DNA of 64,000 bases from Rhodococcus sp. 06-235-1A. Its GTDB lineage: Bacteria; Actinomycetota; Actinomycetes; Mycobacteriales; Mycobacteriaceae. Made by a program: the position numbers and the translations under genes. The notes under the pieces are model-generated. The model had not been told where the DNA came from. It saw only the letters and a list, made by a program, of their open reading frames with translations, and searched no databases. Positions 7,753-17,016 of this stretch are shown one piece after another. The stretch is taken from positions 1-64,000 of the forward strand of contig NZ_NOYI01000003.1 of the NCBI RefSeq assembly GCF_002258785.1. The letters are read 5' to 3'. Each line of letters begins with the position of its first letter. Position 1 is the first letter of the stretch.

Positions 7753-9498
7753 TCAGTTGACGCACATCGGGCCGGCGGAGCCGGCATCGATCGGAGCCGC
7801 GGGTGCCTCGGGAACCGCCGTACCGGCCTCGGGTGCAATGGTTTCGGCTGTCGCCGCCTGCCCGGAACCGGGGCCGGCGTAGTCGTTCGCCAGTACCACC
7901 CGAACGGTGTCTGCCGGCAATGTGTCCTCGGCGGTGATCTGCAGTCCACCGAGTGCTGCCGAGACGGCGCGCGCGGCATCGCTGTCCACATCGGCCGCCT
8001 GGATGCGGCTCGCCGAGATGGACGTGCCCTCGTAATTTCCGATGGTGCCGTCGACGTACCCCAATGCCGTGAGCGAACCGGCGACGCCGTTCGCCAGTCC
8101 GTCGATCCCGCTGTCGTTCGCGACATCGACCGTCACCGTCGACGGATCGATCGCCGGGGCATCGGAGTTCTCGGCGTTGGTCTCCGCTGAATTGCCGTCG
8201 CCCAGCAATCCCTCCACGTACTTCTTCACCGCCGCTGGATCGACCTGCACGATCGATTCGCCGTAGTCGGTCGTGGCATTGATGTCGACGGCGGGGATCG
8301 TTTCGAACTTGACCTTGCCGCCGGCGAGATCCTGCAGACGAGTGGCGAATTGCAGAATGTCCCAGTCGGAATCGAGCGTCACCGAACGCTGCACCGCGGT
8401 GCTCAGTTGCCCCAGTTTGCCGGGGTTGCTCAGCGTCTTGGCGCTCAACACACTCCGAACGAGCGAGGCCATGAACACCTGCTGCCGCACGATTCGGTCG
8501 AGGTCTCCGCGGGGGAGATCGTGGCGCTGTCGAACGAAGCTCAGGGCCTGTGAACCCGACAGCTTCTTGTCGCCGGCCGGGAAGTTCGCCCCTGAGAGCG
8601 GTTCTTGCACAGGATTGTTCAGACACACCTCGACGCCGCCGACGGCATCGGTCAACAGCACGAAGCCGAGCAGACCCACCTCGGCGTAATGATCGACGGT
8701 GATTCCGGTCAAGTTGGCGACCGAATCGATGAGGGCTTCGCGCCCGGCCTCGGTGGCCTGGGACTCCGCGTCGGCATCCGTGACACCCTGCTCCACCAAC
8801 TCGAGCCGCTTGTTCTCCTTGGTCGCGCCGTACGCAGCGTTGATCTTCGACATTCCGATGCCGGGCACCTCGACGTACGAATCTCGCGGGATGGAAATGG
8901 CAGTGGCCGACGACCCGTCGTTCGGGACGCGGATCAGCACGATCGTGTCGGTGTTCGACGCCACCTCTTCACCGGCGTTGAGGGACGCGAGTTCCTCGGG
9001 CGACAACGCGTTGCCGTGAGCATCGGTGCGGCTGTCGGTGCCGACCATCAGGATGTCGACTGCACCGTCGGCTGCGCCGCCCAGACCGAGGCCGCCTGCA
9101 GTGGCGATGTTGGATCGCAGACTGTCGACACTGCGCCATGCGAAACCGGTCACCAGGAGTACGAGTACCGACAGGACGGCGATCGCGACGTGAGTTGCGG
9201 GCCAGCGGCGTCCGCCGGCCGCGAGTCGAACTCCGCCGTCGGATTGCGATCGTCCGACTGGACCGCGGGGGTCTCGCTGCCTCGGCCGGTGCGATCTGCC
9301 GGTCGACGCGGCGCGGCCGCGTTCGCGGGATCGGCGCTGAGCGCGCTGTTCTTCGTCGGGGTTTCGACGTGCGGTACGCGCGTCCGGATCGTCGAGCCGG
9401 TACGCACCACGTGGATCGGAACCGTCGGGTCGCCGGGGAGCGCGCCGCCGCGGTGGGGGAGTGCGCTCACCTCCGGGCGTGCCTGAATCTGATGGCAC
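7753..9498 (-). CDS. LytR-CpsA-Psr (LCP) family cell-wall ligase with LytR_C domain
   Basis: A 581-aa membrane protein that probably transfers undecaprenyl/decaprenyl-linked arabinogalactan to peptidoglycan outside the membrane. It has an Arg/Pro-rich cytoplasmic N-terminus (about 1-100), one membrane helix (about 103-121), an LCP domain with DILMVGTDSR, NTDTIVLIRV, AISIPRDSYV, KINAAYG, DAVGGVEV and LSFVRQRHDLPRGDLDRIVRQQ (catalytic-site Arg/Asp cluster), then a LytR_C domain (about 440-530) and a Pro/Ala-rich tail. It is divergent from rmlD, whose product feeds the linker sugar of the same polymer. Start is GTG. Confidence 0.9.
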   Translation of the reverse strand: MPSDSGTPGGERTPPPRRRAPRRPDGSDPRGAYRLDDPDARTARRNPDEEQRAQRRSRERGRAASTGRSHRPRQRDPRGPVGRSQSDGGVRLAAGGRRWPATHVAIAVLSVLVLLVTGFAWRSVDSLRSNIATAGGLGLGGAADGAVDILMVGTDSRTDAHGNALSPEELASLNAGEEVASNTDTIVLIRVPNDGSSATAISIPRDSYVEVPGIGMSKINAAYGATKENKRLELVEQGVTDADAESQATEAGREALIDSVANLTGITVDHYAEVGLLGFVLLTDAVGGVEVCLNNPVQEPLSGANFPAGDKKLSGSQALSFVRQRHDLPRGDLDRIVRQQVFMASLVRSVLSAKTLSNPGKLGQLSTAVQRSVTLDSDWDILQFATRLQDLAGGKVKFETIPAVDINATTDYGESIVQVDPAAVKKYVEGLLGDGNSAETNAENSDAPAIDPSTVTVDVANDSGIDGLANGVAGSLTALGYVDGTIGNYEGTSISASRIQAADVDSDAARAVSAALGGLQITAEDTLPADTVRVVLANDYAGPGSGQAATAETIAPEAGTAVPEAPAAPIDAGSAGPMCVN

Positions 9499-9629
9499 CG
9501 TTCACGAACCTCTCTCGTTCCGACCGACCTCGGCAGCCGACTGCTTCGTTCTCCCCCCGCCATTCGAAGGTTACTTGTCGGTGGTCGCTGCCTCGCCCAA
9601 CCGAACCCGGCGTGCCACACTTGGCAACC

Positions 9630-10484
9630 GTGAATGCGATCCTGGTAACCGGTGCACACGGCCAGTTGGGCCGCCGAGTGGTGGCTCTCGCCGCCGAGCG
9701 AGGCGTCGGTGCCGAGGTTCTCGCGTATTCGTCCGCCGACCTGGACATCACCGACGCCGATGCGGTCGCTGCCGCGGTGAGCACAGGGTCAACGGTCATC
9801 AACTGCGCTGCCTACACCGCGGTCGACGCCGCCGAGACCGACGAGGACAGGGCGATGGCCGTCAATGCCCACGGCCCACGAAATCTCGCGCGAGCCTGCG
9901 GGCGTGTCGGTGCCCGGTTGATCCACGTCTCCACCGATTATGTGTTCGACGGCACAGCAACCGAACCGTACGAGGTCGACGCGGAGACCGCGCCGCAGTC
10001 TGCGTACGGACGCACCAAGCTCGCCGGCGAGCTCGCCGTGCACCAGGAGTTGCCCGAGGCCGTCGTCGTGCGGACCGCGTGGGTGTACGACAACACCGGT
10101 AAGAACTTCGTGACCACGATGCGACGGCTCGAAGGCGAACGCGAGACCCTGTCGGTGGTGAACGACCAGATCGGGTCGCCCACGTTCGCTCTCGACCTGG
10201 CGTCGGGCCTGCTCGAGATCGCGGCCGACCCCACCGTGGTGGCCCGAACTCTGCACTACACCAACGCGGGGCAGGCCAGCTGGTTCGACCTCGCTCGCGC
10301 AGTGTTCACGCACATCGGTGCCGATGCCGAGCGAGTGCAGCCGTGTTCGAGCGCCGAATACGTCGTAGCGGCCCCTCGACCGGCCTACTCGGTACTGTCG
10401 CCGGCCGCCTGGGTCGACGCGGGCTTGACGCCGGCGCGACCGTGGTCGGACGCGCTGTCGGCGGCCCTGACGCAGTCGACGTGA
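9630..10484 (+). CDS. rmlD: dTDP-4-dehydrorhamnose reductase
   Basis: Last step of dTDP-L-rhamnose synthesis, which supplies the rhamnose of the arabinogalactan linker. It is an SDR-fold protein of 284 aa: NADPH loop TGAHGQLG, DLDITDADAV, INCAAYTAVDAAE, catalytic Tyr/Lys in SAYGRTKLAGE preceded by STDYVFDG, and VRTAWVYDNTGKNFV. GTG 9630 is the start that gives MNAILVTGAHG. It is the first gene of an rmlD-wbbL-manB cluster; 131 nt separate it from the divergent LCP gene, so both promoters must lie there. Confidence 0.95.
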   Translation: MNAILVTGAHGQLGRRVVALAAERGVGAEVLAYSSADLDITDADAVAAAVSTGSTVINCAAYTAVDAAETDEDRAMAVNAHGPRNLARACGRVGARLIHVSTDYVFDGTATEPYEVDAETAPQSAYGRTKLAGELAVHQELPEAVVVRTAWVYDNTGKNFVTTMRRLEGERETLSVVNDQIGSPTFALDLASGLLEIAADPTVVARTLHYTNAGQASWFDLARAVFTHIGADAERVQPCSSAEYVVAAPRPAYSVLSPAAWVDAGLTPARPWSDALSAALTQST

Positions 10485-10518
10485 GGCTTTCACGCGCGCG
10501 CGGGCTAGTCTTGCCCGC

Positions 10519-11430
10519 GTGAGTTCCGAGCTGGCCGTGGTGACGGTGACCTATTCGCCCGGCGAATACCTGGATCAATTCCTGACGTCTCTGCGTGAGG
10601 CCACGACGCGCCCCTATCGGGTGATCATGGCCGACAACGGCTCGGTCGACGGCACGCCGGAAGCCGCCGAGGCAGCATTCGACGAGGCGGAGTTGCTGCG
10701 CACCGGCGCGAACATCGGTTACGGAGCAGCGGTCAATCGCGCGGTCGCCGCGGTCGATCCTGCCGTCGAATTCGTCGTCGTCGCCAACCCCGACGTGCGC
10801 TGGCATCCCGGTTCGCTCGACGGCCTCCTCGACGCTGCGGCTCGCTGGCCGCGTGCAGGTTCTCTCGGTCCGCTCATTCGCGAGCCCGACGGCTCTCGGT
10901 ATCCGTCGGCGCGGTCGGTGCCCGATCTGACCTCGGGCGCGGGACACGCGTTGTTGGGCAAGCTCTGGCCGACGAACCCGTGGACTCAGCGGTACCGCCA
11001 GGAGAACGAAACCGTGGCCGAGCGTCCTGTGGGCTGGTTGTCGGGATCGTGCCTGTTACTGCGGCGTTCGGCGTTCGATTCGATCGACGGATTCGATTCG
11101 CGCTACTTCATGTACATGGAGGATGTGGATCTGGGCGACCGGCTCGGTCGAGCGGGCTGGCACAACGTCTACGTTCCCGATGTCGAGGTGACCCACTCGA
11201 AAGGCCATGCCGCAGGACGGCATCCGGAAGTGATGTTGCCCGCACATCACACCAGTGCGTACCGCTTTCAGGCCGACAGACACGCTCGGACGTGGCAGGC
11301 TCCCTTACGATTGGCTTTGCGTGTGGGTCTCGGTCTTCGCTCGAAGATCGTTGTGACCTCGGCGCTTCGGGCCCGCGCAGTCGACGGAAAACTCACGGAC
11401 GAGAGAACAGAGGCTGGACATGTCGGATAG
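10519..11430 (+). CDS. wbbL: Rhamnosyltransferase WbbL, GT2 family
   Basis: Transfers rhamnose from dTDP-rhamnose to GlcNAc-pyrophosphoryl-decaprenol, making the linker that joins arabinogalactan to peptidoglycan. The 303-aa GT2 protein has VTVTYSPGEYL, MADNGSVDGT, TGANIGYGAAVNRAV, the nucleotide-sugar/metal motif NPDVRW, WLSGSCLLLRRSAFDSIDGFD and MYMEDVDLGDRL. It lies 34 nt behind rmlD, and its end overlaps the following guanylyltransferase by 11 nt, so the three genes are likely one operon. Specific acceptor assignment rests on synteny with mycobacterial wbbL1. Confidence 0.92.
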   Translation: MSSELAVVTVTYSPGEYLDQFLTSLREATTRPYRVIMADNGSVDGTPEAAEAAFDEAELLRTGANIGYGAAVNRAVAAVDPAVEFVVVANPDVRWHPGSLDGLLDAAARWPRAGSLGPLIREPDGSRYPSARSVPDLTSGAGHALLGKLWPTNPWTQRYRQENETVAERPVGWLSGSCLLLRRSAFDSIDGFDSRYFMYMEDVDLGDRLGRAGWHNVYVPDVEVTHSKGHAAGRHPEVMLPAHHTSAYRFQADRHARTWQAPLRLALRVGLGLRSKIVVTSALRARAVDGKLTDERTEAGHVG

Positions 11431-12514
11431 TTCCCCATCGGTCGCCGCGCGTACCGATGCAGTCATTCTTGTCGGCGGCAAGGGAACTCGGCTCCGGCCG
11501 CTGACGCTGTCGGCACCCAAGCCGATGCTCCCCACTGCTGGGCTGCCGTTTCTGACTCACCTGCTCGCGCGTATCAAGGCCGCAGGCATCGAGCACGTCG
11601 TTCTCGGCACGTCGTTCAAAGCCGAAGTGTTCGAGCAGCATTTCGGAGACGGGTCCTCGCTCGGTATCGAGCTCGAGTACGTCTTCGAGACCGAGCCGCT
11701 CGGCACCGGCGGAGGCATCAGGAACGTGCTGCCGCGGCTTCGTGCGGAGAACGTCATGGTCTTCAACGGAGATGTGCTGGGCGGCACCGATCTCACGGCA
11801 GTTCTCGATACGCATCGAACCACCGACGCCGATGTCACGTTGCATCTGGTTCGCGTCGGCGACCCGCGCGCGTTCGGTTGCGTGCCGACCGACGAATCCG
11901 GCCGAGTCACAGCGTTTCTCGAAAAAACTCAGGATCCGCCGACCGACCAGATCAACGCCGGTTGCTACGTTTTCAAGCGCGAGATCATCGAGTCCATTCC
12001 GGCCGGCCGGCCGGTGTCGGTGGAGCGAGAAGTGTTCCCCGCCTTGCTCGCCGAGGACAAGAAGGTCTACGGACACGTCGACAGTGCCTACTGGCGCGAC
12101 ATGGGTACACCCGAGGACTTCGTCAAAGGCTCGGCCGATCTGGTCCGCGGCATCGCGCCATCGCCTGCACTGCACGGAGATCGCGGCGAATCTCTGGTCC
12201 ACCCGAGCGCCGGAGTGGCACCGGGCGCACTGTTGATCGGCGGAACCGTCGTCGGCCGCGGTGCCGAGATCGGTGCGGGGGCTCGCCTGGACGGTGCCGT
12301 CGTGTTCGACGGTGCAGTCGTCGAGGCAGGGGCCGTCGTCGAACGATCCATCCTGGGCTTCGGTTCCCGCATCGGACCCCGCGCTCTGGTGCGCGACGCT
12401 GTGATCGGCGACGGTGCAGACATCGGCGCTCGCTGCGAACTGCTCCGTGGCGCGCGTGTGTGGCCAGGCGTCAAGCTGCCCGACGGCGGAGTGCGTTTCT
12501 CCACCGACGTCTGA
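11420..12514 (+). CDS. manB: Mannose-1-phosphate guanylyltransferase (GDP-mannose pyrophosphorylase)
   Basis: Forms GDP-mannose from mannose-1-phosphate and GTP for PIM/lipomannan and other mannosylation. The N-terminal nucleotidyltransferase domain shows VGGKGTRLRPLTLSAPKPM, GTGGGIRNV, VFNGDVLGG and DMGTPEDFV; the C-terminal part (about 255-350) has left-handed beta-helix hexapeptides (HPSAGVAPGALLIGG and following). The 364-aa length matches Rv3264c (ManB). The sugar is inferred from synteny and the nearby manA/pmmA genes; glucose-1-phosphate thymidylyl or uridylyl activity is the main alternative. Confidence 0.9.
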   Translation: MSDSSPSVAARTDAVILVGGKGTRLRPLTLSAPKPMLPTAGLPFLTHLLARIKAAGIEHVVLGTSFKAEVFEQHFGDGSSLGIELEYVFETEPLGTGGGIRNVLPRLRAENVMVFNGDVLGGTDLTAVLDTHRTTDADVTLHLVRVGDPRAFGCVPTDESGRVTAFLEKTQDPPTDQINAGCYVFKREIIESIPAGRPVSVEREVFPALLAEDKKVYGHVDSAYWRDMGTPEDFVKGSADLVRGIAPSPALHGDRGESLVHPSAGVAPGALLIGGTVVGRGAEIGAGARLDGAVVFDGAVVEAGAVVERSILGFGSRIGPRALVRDAVIGDGADIGARCELLRGARVWPGVKLPDGGVRFSTDV

Positions 12515-12529
12515 CCGAGCTGCTCGTCT

Positions 12530-13096
12530 CTACCGGCGGCGCGCAGCGAGCGCGACGAGACGGTCGATCGTCTCGTGCTCGGCGGTGTCCGGCAGAGCGT
12601 CCACCGGCCACCATCGAAGATCCGTCGACTCCTCGCTGCGCACCGCCCGGGCACCGTCCGGAGCGCGCACCAGGAACCTCAGGTCGAGGTGCCGGGTCGC
12701 CTTACCCAGCGAGCACGTGATCGGGTGCGTGTGCGCCGAGAGCAGTGCCGGATCGATGGTCAGATCTGCGATGCCGGATTCTTCGGTGGCCTCACGCAAG
12801 GCGGCGTCGACCACCGTGTGGTCCGTCGGCTCGCAGTGGCCGCCCAGTTGAATCCACCGGCCGACCTTCGGATGAAGAGTCAGCAGCACATGGGTTCCGG
12901 ACTCGTTCAGCACCAGCGAGGACGCCGTGAAGTGGCCGGCCTCGTTGGCGCGCAGACATGCATCCGGGTTGCTGTGCAGAAACGCCAGCATCGTGTGCCG
13001 GAGCGATTCGTCGCTCGAATCGGACGGTGCCCATCGATCGAGAGAGGCTCCGACCGAATTCCACAGAGTCGAATGAGGCGGCGTCGACGCCGACAC
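12530..13096 (-). CDS. NUDIX hydrolase
   Basis: A 188-aa protein with a NUDIX fold. The signature reads GGHCEPTDHTVVDAALREATEESGI in two overlapping parts (GGHCEPTD and REATEESGI). Compared with the canonical G-x5-E-x7-REUxEExGU it has one extra residue before the REATEE helix, a form I associate with a common actinobacterial subfamily. The substrate, presumably a nucleoside diphosphate derivative, is unknown. It lies 3 nt downstream of fbiB on the same strand, so it probably belongs to the fbiA-fbiB transcript. Confidence 0.88.
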   Translation of the reverse strand: MSASTPPHSTLWNSVGASLDRWAPSDSSDESLRHTMLAFLHSNPDACLRANEAGHFTASSLVLNESGTHVLLTLHPKVGRWIQLGGHCEPTDHTVVDAALREATEESGIADLTIDPALLSAHTHPITCSLGKATRHLDLRFLVRAPDGARAVRSEESTDLRWWPVDALPDTAEHETIDRLVALAARRR

Positions 13097-13099
13097 GAC

Positions 13100-14470
13100 T
13101 CAGAGCTCCAACAGCGATGATCCGGGAACCACCGGATCACGCACCGTCGACGGCTCACTGGGGTACCCGATTGCGATGGCTCCCATGGCTTTCCAATCTG
13201 CACGCAGTCCGAGTTCGGCGCGCACGGTATCGGCGGCGAAGATGGTCGAGCCGATCCAGCAGCTACCGAGCTCCCGCACCGCAAGGGCGACGAGCAGACC
13301 CTGGACGGCGGCACCGACCGCTACGGTGAACATGGTGTCCTCCGCGGCCCGACGCTTTTCGTCGGGGTACGAGTGCGCGCCGTCCGGCACGCAGAACGGA
13401 ATCACGATTTCCGGTGCGTCGAACAGGATGTCGCCGCGGCTCAGTCGCGCGGCTATCCGCTTCTCGCTCAGTCCGTCGCTCGTCAGGTCGGCTCGCCACT
13501 GCTCGCGCATCGTCTCGAGCAGTCGACGGCGCACTGCGGGGGTTCTGACCCACACGAACCGGACCGGGCGAGTGTGGTGTGGGGCAGGGGCGGTGAGGGC
13601 GTCGGCCACGGACGCGCGAATCAGCTCGGGATCGATCGAGTCGGAGGAGAAGGAGCGCACCGACCGACGTAACAGAAGAGCCTCCCGTCGGCCACGATCG
13701 AGTGCTTCGGCGGTGCCGAGCCAGAACAGGTCGTCCTCACCGCCGCGCAGCAGAGTCGCTGCGACGGAGCCGTCGTCCACCGGAGTCAGGCCGCGCACGA
13801 CGGCGATCGGGACCCCGCCCAGTTTGCCCTTCACCAGATCCCCTGCGGCAGCGAGCTCGTCGGCGATCGCGACTTCGGTGACGACGAGCTCGTTGCCCTG
13901 ACCGTCCTCGGCTCCGGCGTAGGCGTGTACGACGGCCAATCCCGCCGCGCCGATGGCGGCGTCGGTCTGCCCGATCCGCCAGGCGCGCCCCATGGTGTCG
14001 GTGACGACCACGGCCACCGTCACCCCCAACAGTTCGCCGAGAGCTGCGCGCAGGGACGCGGCGCTGGCGTCCGGGTTCTCGGGCAGCAGCGCCAGTTCGC
14101 CACCGTCGACATTGGAGCCGTCGATTCCCGATGCGGCCTGCACGATGCCGAGTCGGTTCTCGGTGATCAGGGTTCGGCCCTTGCGCGCGACGATGCGCAC
14201 GGCTTCCTGCTCCACCAGGACTCTGCGAGCGGCGTCTCGCTCGTCGGGGTCGCGAGGTGCCCGAACCAGCCGGCCCTCGACCTTGGAGAGGATCTTGCTG
14301 GTGACGATCAGGATGTCGCCGTCGCGCAACCACGGCGCTCGCTCGGCGATGGCCGAGGCCAGATCGTCACCGGGCCGAAATTCGGGGAGCCCGCTCACCG
14401 GAAGGATTTCGATTGCCCCGCCGGGGGCGTGATCACCCGGTGCGATGTGCGTGGCGTGGGGGTCGGTCAC
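13100..14470 (-). CDS. fbiB: Bifunctional F420-0:gamma-glutamyl ligase / FMN-dependent dehydro-F420-0 reductase
   Basis: Adds gamma-glutamates to coenzyme F420 and reduces dehydro-F420-0. The N-terminal CofE-like domain (about 1-245) has [47 protein letters not shown] and [15 protein letters not shown]; the C-terminal nitroreductase-like FMN domain (about 250-456) has [27 protein letters not shown] and [12 protein letters not shown]. The fusion and the 456-aa length are typical of actinobacterial FbiB. GTG 14470 overlaps the fbiA stop in a GTGA, so it is coupled to fbiA. The longer upstream frame is not conserved. Confidence 0.95.
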   Translation of the reverse strand: MTDPHATHIAPGDHAPGGAIEILPVSGLPEFRPGDDLASAIAERAPWLRDGDILIVTSKILSKVEGRLVRAPRDPDERDAARRVLVEQEAVRIVARKGRTLITENRLGIVQAASGIDGSNVDGGELALLPENPDASAASLRAALGELLGVTVAVVVTDTMGRAWRIGQTDAAIGAAGLAVVHAYAGAEDGQGNELVVTEVAIADELAAAGDLVKGKLGGVPIAVVRGLTPVDDGSVAATLLRGGEDDLFWLGTAEALDRGRREALLLRRSVRSFSSDSIDPELIRASVADALTAPAPHHTRPVRFVWVRTPAVRRRLLETMREQWRADLTSDGLSEKRIAARLSRGDILFDAPEIVIPFCVPDGAHSYPDEKRRAAEDTMFTVAVGAAVQGLLVALAVRELGSCWIGSTIFAADTVRAELGLRADWKAMGAIAIGYPSEPSTVRDPVVPGSSLLEL

Positions 14471-15441
14471 AGGTCGAGTCCGGCTGCGCGAAGTGCGGTG
14501 CGTGCCATCACCGCTGTGGTCTCGGGGTCGGTCATCAGCAACGGAACCGACTGCACGTCCACTCCCTCCACGACTGCGGTATCGGTGGTGTGGACCAGCC
14601 ACGCGTCGAGAATGCCGGTGCCGCTTCGGCTTCCGTAGTGACGGCCCACCGCCTGCGCGGTGGTCTCGACACCGATGACGGCCAGGCATTCGTCGGCCAT
14701 GCCGCGCAACGGCTTACCGTCCACGACGGGGGAGAGGCCGACCACCTTGGCCGCTGTCGTCCGTAGCGCCCCGCGGATGCCCGGCACCGCGAGGATCGCC
14801 CCGACGCTCACCACCGGATTGGACGGCGCGAGGATCACGGCGTCTGCCTCTGCGATCGCGTCCACGACTCCCGGTGCCGGAGTTGCCTGTTCGGCACCGA
14901 TGTTGGCGAAGCTGTGGGTCGGAATCTGCGCGCGGTACCGAACCCACCACTCCTGGAAGTGTATTGCGCGCTGCTGCTCGCCCGACGGGTCGTCCGGATC
15001 GGTCACGACGACGTGGGTCTCCGAGCGATCGTCGGTGACGGGCAGGAGCCGGACTCCGGGTTGCCATCGGTTGCAGAGAGCCTCCGTGACGGCGGACAGC
15101 GGAAAGCCGGTGCGCAACATGCGACTGCGGATCAGGTGCGTGGCTATGTCGCGGTCGCCGAGCCCGAACCAGTCGGGATCGGCTCCGTAGGCTGCCAACT
15201 CGTCCCTGGCATTCCAGGTCTCGGCGATTCGGCCCCAACCACGCTCGGTGTCGATACCGTCGCCGAGCGTGTACATGCAGGTGTCGAGGTCCGGGCAGAT
15301 GCGAAGTCCGTGCATCCACACGTCGTCTCCGACGTTCACCACGGCAGTGATCTCGTGCTCGGGCTCGTCACCGAACAAGGATTTGAGACCCTGTAGGAAC
15401 CGCGCGCCACCGACGCCACCGACCAGAACTGTAACTTTCAC
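14467..15441 (-). CDS. fbiA: Phosphoenolpyruvyl transferase of F420 synthesis (2-phospho-L-lactate transferase type)
   Basis: Joins the three-carbon unit to Fo to give dehydro-F420-0 in actinobacteria. The 324-aa protein has [70 protein letters not shown] and [13 protein letters not shown], all typical of CofD/FbiA. GTG 15441 gives MKVTVLVGG, as in homologues. It forms the fbiA-fbiB operon and is divergent from whiB2 over a 437-nt gap. Confidence 0.95.
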   Translation of the reverse strand: MKVTVLVGGVGGARFLQGLKSLFGDEPEHEITAVVNVGDDVWMHGLRICPDLDTCMYTLGDGIDTERGWGRIAETWNARDELAAYGADPDWFGLGDRDIATHLIRSRMLRTGFPLSAVTEALCNRWQPGVRLLPVTDDRSETHVVVTDPDDPSGEQQRAIHFQEWWVRYRAQIPTHSFANIGAEQATPAPGVVDAIAEADAVILAPSNPVVSVGAILAVPGIRGALRTTAAKVVGLSPVVDGKPLRGMADECLAVIGVETTAQAVGRHYGSRSGTGILDAWLVHTTDTAVVEGVDVQSVPLLMTDPETTAVMARTALRAAGLDL

Positions 15442-15878
15442 AACGCACGAGCCTAGTGGGGTTCCGGTGGTAGGGCGTGAGCGCCCACCCGGTGCCGCAA
15501 CGTCCGAGCGGACGGTATGCAGGTACTGGAACCGCCGCGACACGCACGGGACGGCCTCCGATTCGGGGAGACAGCCGATTTCGGGCATGGGATGGTATTG
15601 GATTTGTGCGATCGGCTTGACCGCGACACACCTGGACGTGTCTAATCACAGGTATGTCATTCAGTGTTCGCAGCACGAGTTCGATTGCGGCGAACCTGGT
15701 TTCGAACACTCGTTCCCTTCCTGTTCGTTCCTCGGTGGACGTCGAGTAGAGGTCGAGAGTTGGGCGGACACGGTGTGTTCGGATGTGCCGGCTGGATCGA
15801 ATACCTGCGCGGGGCAAGGTATTCGAGCACACAAAGATCGAAAGTATCTGCGCTACCACAGGTGAGGAGGCGGAAGCG
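15442..15878. other. 437-nt divergent intergenic region between fbiA and whiB2
   Basis: No supported gene lies here; reading frames through it show no family features. It must contain the fbiA promoter on one strand and the whiB2 promoter on the other. A good -35/-10 pair for whiB2 is at 15617-15646, giving an untranslated leader of roughly 225 nt before whiB2. I see no rho-independent terminator. Confidence 0.6.
15617..15646 (+). promoter_or_regulatory. Probable whiB2 promoter
   Basis: TTGACC (15617-15622) and TCTAAT (15641-15646) are separated by 18 nt. The stretch that follows (CACAGGTATGTCATTC) resembles, from memory, a conserved block upstream of mycobacterial whiB2, which supports a real promoter/leader. 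The start site itself is not shown. Confidence 0.5.
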
Positions 15879-16403
15879 ATGTATGACGAGCACGTGACAC
15901 GTGATCAGCGGGGCGGACCCACTGCACACCTCAGCGCTGTCGACGACGCGCCGCAAACCGAGTCCGACAACGGCGCAGATTCGAGCGTCATCCTCGACGC
16001 GGGTTCTGCGTACATGGCCCGAACGATCGACACCGATGCCGACGACACCGAGAGCGAGGCCGTCGACACCGATGTCGAGCTCGACTCGGACGCCGACCTG
16101 ATGCCCTTCGTGGCGGAGTCGGTTCCACCGGCGAAGCCGTTTCTCAGTCTCGTCGCGGGTTTCGACGAGATGTTCGAGGAGATCGAGGATCAGTGGCAAG
16201 AGCGCGCATTGTGCGCGCAGACCGACCCTGAGGCATTCTTCCCGGAGAAGGGCGGCTCGACCCGCGAGGCGAAGCGAATCTGCCTCGGTTGCGAGGTCAA
16301 GGACGAGTGCCTGGAGTACGCGCTCGCCAATGACGAACGATTCGGTATCTGGGGCGGTCTGTCCGAGCGCGAACGGCGACGGCTCAAGCGCGGGATCGGC
16401 TGA
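15879..16403 (+). CDS. whiB2: WhiB-family [4Fe-4S] regulator WhiB2 (WhmD)
   Basis: Iron-sulfur transcription factor needed for septation in relatives. The C-terminal half has the WhiB pattern: Cys in ERALCAQTDPEAFFPEKGGS, then KRICLGCEVKDECLEYAL (CxxCxxxxxC) and the DNA-contact turn FGIWGGLSERERRRLKR. The N-terminal roughly 90 residues are unusually acidic (many Asp/Glu, for example DTDADDTESEAVDTDVELD) and are not part of the WhiB fold. ATG 15879 follows the strong ribosome site GGTGAGGAGG (15861-15870). A shorter start at ATG 16014 would give a protein closer to the mycobacterial length. Confidence 0.93.
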   Translation: MYDEHVTRDQRGGPTAHLSAVDDAPQTESDNGADSSVILDAGSAYMARTIDTDADDTESEAVDTDVELDSDADLMPFVAESVPPAKPFLSLVAGFDEMFEEIEDQWQERALCAQTDPEAFFPEKGGSTREAKRICLGCEVKDECLEYALANDERFGIWGGLSERERRRLKRGIG

Positions 16404-16458
16404 GCGTTCGGGATCGGCCGATCACTCGCTTCGCCCGCGATCGACCGACACTGCTCGA

Positions 16459-16944
16459 TCAGTCTGCGGCGCTGCTCGGATCCACCTCGTCAGGATCTAT
16501 ACCCAGGTAGGTCGCTACCTGTTCCACCAAGACCTCGAAGAGTAGGTCTTCCAAGTCCTCCGGGTGCTTTGCGCGCCGCTCGAGCGGTCGACGAAACAGC
16601 ACCACCCTTGCGCGCGTCGTGTCCCCGCGCTTGTCGATTCCGGCCGGTACCAATCGCGACAGCGGCACGGGACCTTCTGCCACCACCTCGGGTGGCCACG
16701 TGACCGACTCCGGATCCAGGGCTCTGATCTTGGGCACTTCGTCGACGGCGATGTCGAGCTTGGAGAGCTTCTCGTGCCACTTGTGGTCGATTCGCGCGAA
16801 TGCGTCGAGGACCAACCGGTCGAACTTTTCTGCCCGTGAGCGTCTGGCCGGCATGTCCTCGGGCAGTATCGGTCCGCGGATACCGCGGCCGTGCCGTGCC
16901 ACGGACCTGGAGGTGATCCTGCGCGCGGAGGAGAATCGAGGCAT
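16459..16944 (-). CDS. Minimal zincin-family (metallopeptidase-like) protein
   Basis: A 161-aa protein of the actinobacterial metallopeptidase-like family found between whiB2 and pmmA (Rv3259 type). The N-terminus is basic (ARRSRAEKFDRLVLDAFARI). The C-terminus has VVLFRRPLERRA and LLFEVLVEQVATYLGIDPDEVD, the place where minimal zincins carry HExxH. Here the site reads VEQVA, so the first His and the second His are both missing; Glu is kept. A working zinc protease is therefore doubtful. It is convergent with whiB2 and divergent from the DUF3499 gene. Confidence 0.75.
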   Translation of the reverse strand: MPRFSSARRITSRSVARHGRGIRGPILPEDMPARRSRAEKFDRLVLDAFARIDHKWHEKLSKLDIAVDEVPKIRALDPESVTWPPEVVAEGPVPLSRLVPAGIDKRGDTTRARVVLFRRPLERRAKHPEDLEDLLFEVLVEQVATYLGIDPDEVDPSSAAD

Positions 16945-17016
16945 GGGGGGAGGTTATCGCGCTCGTCCGGTGTGTCGGTCGTTCGGTCGGTTGCACCCAC
17001 CGGATACTCTGCATTC

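Noticed and set aside
8605-9486. Long plus-strand frame opposite the LCP gene
   Set aside because: It is the antisense shadow of a clearly real gene and has no recognisable domain.
15368-15859. 163-codon minus-strand frame across the fbiA-whiB2 gap
   Set aside because: No family features, overlaps the start of fbiA, and covers the likely whiB2 promoter; open frames arise by chance in high-GC DNA.
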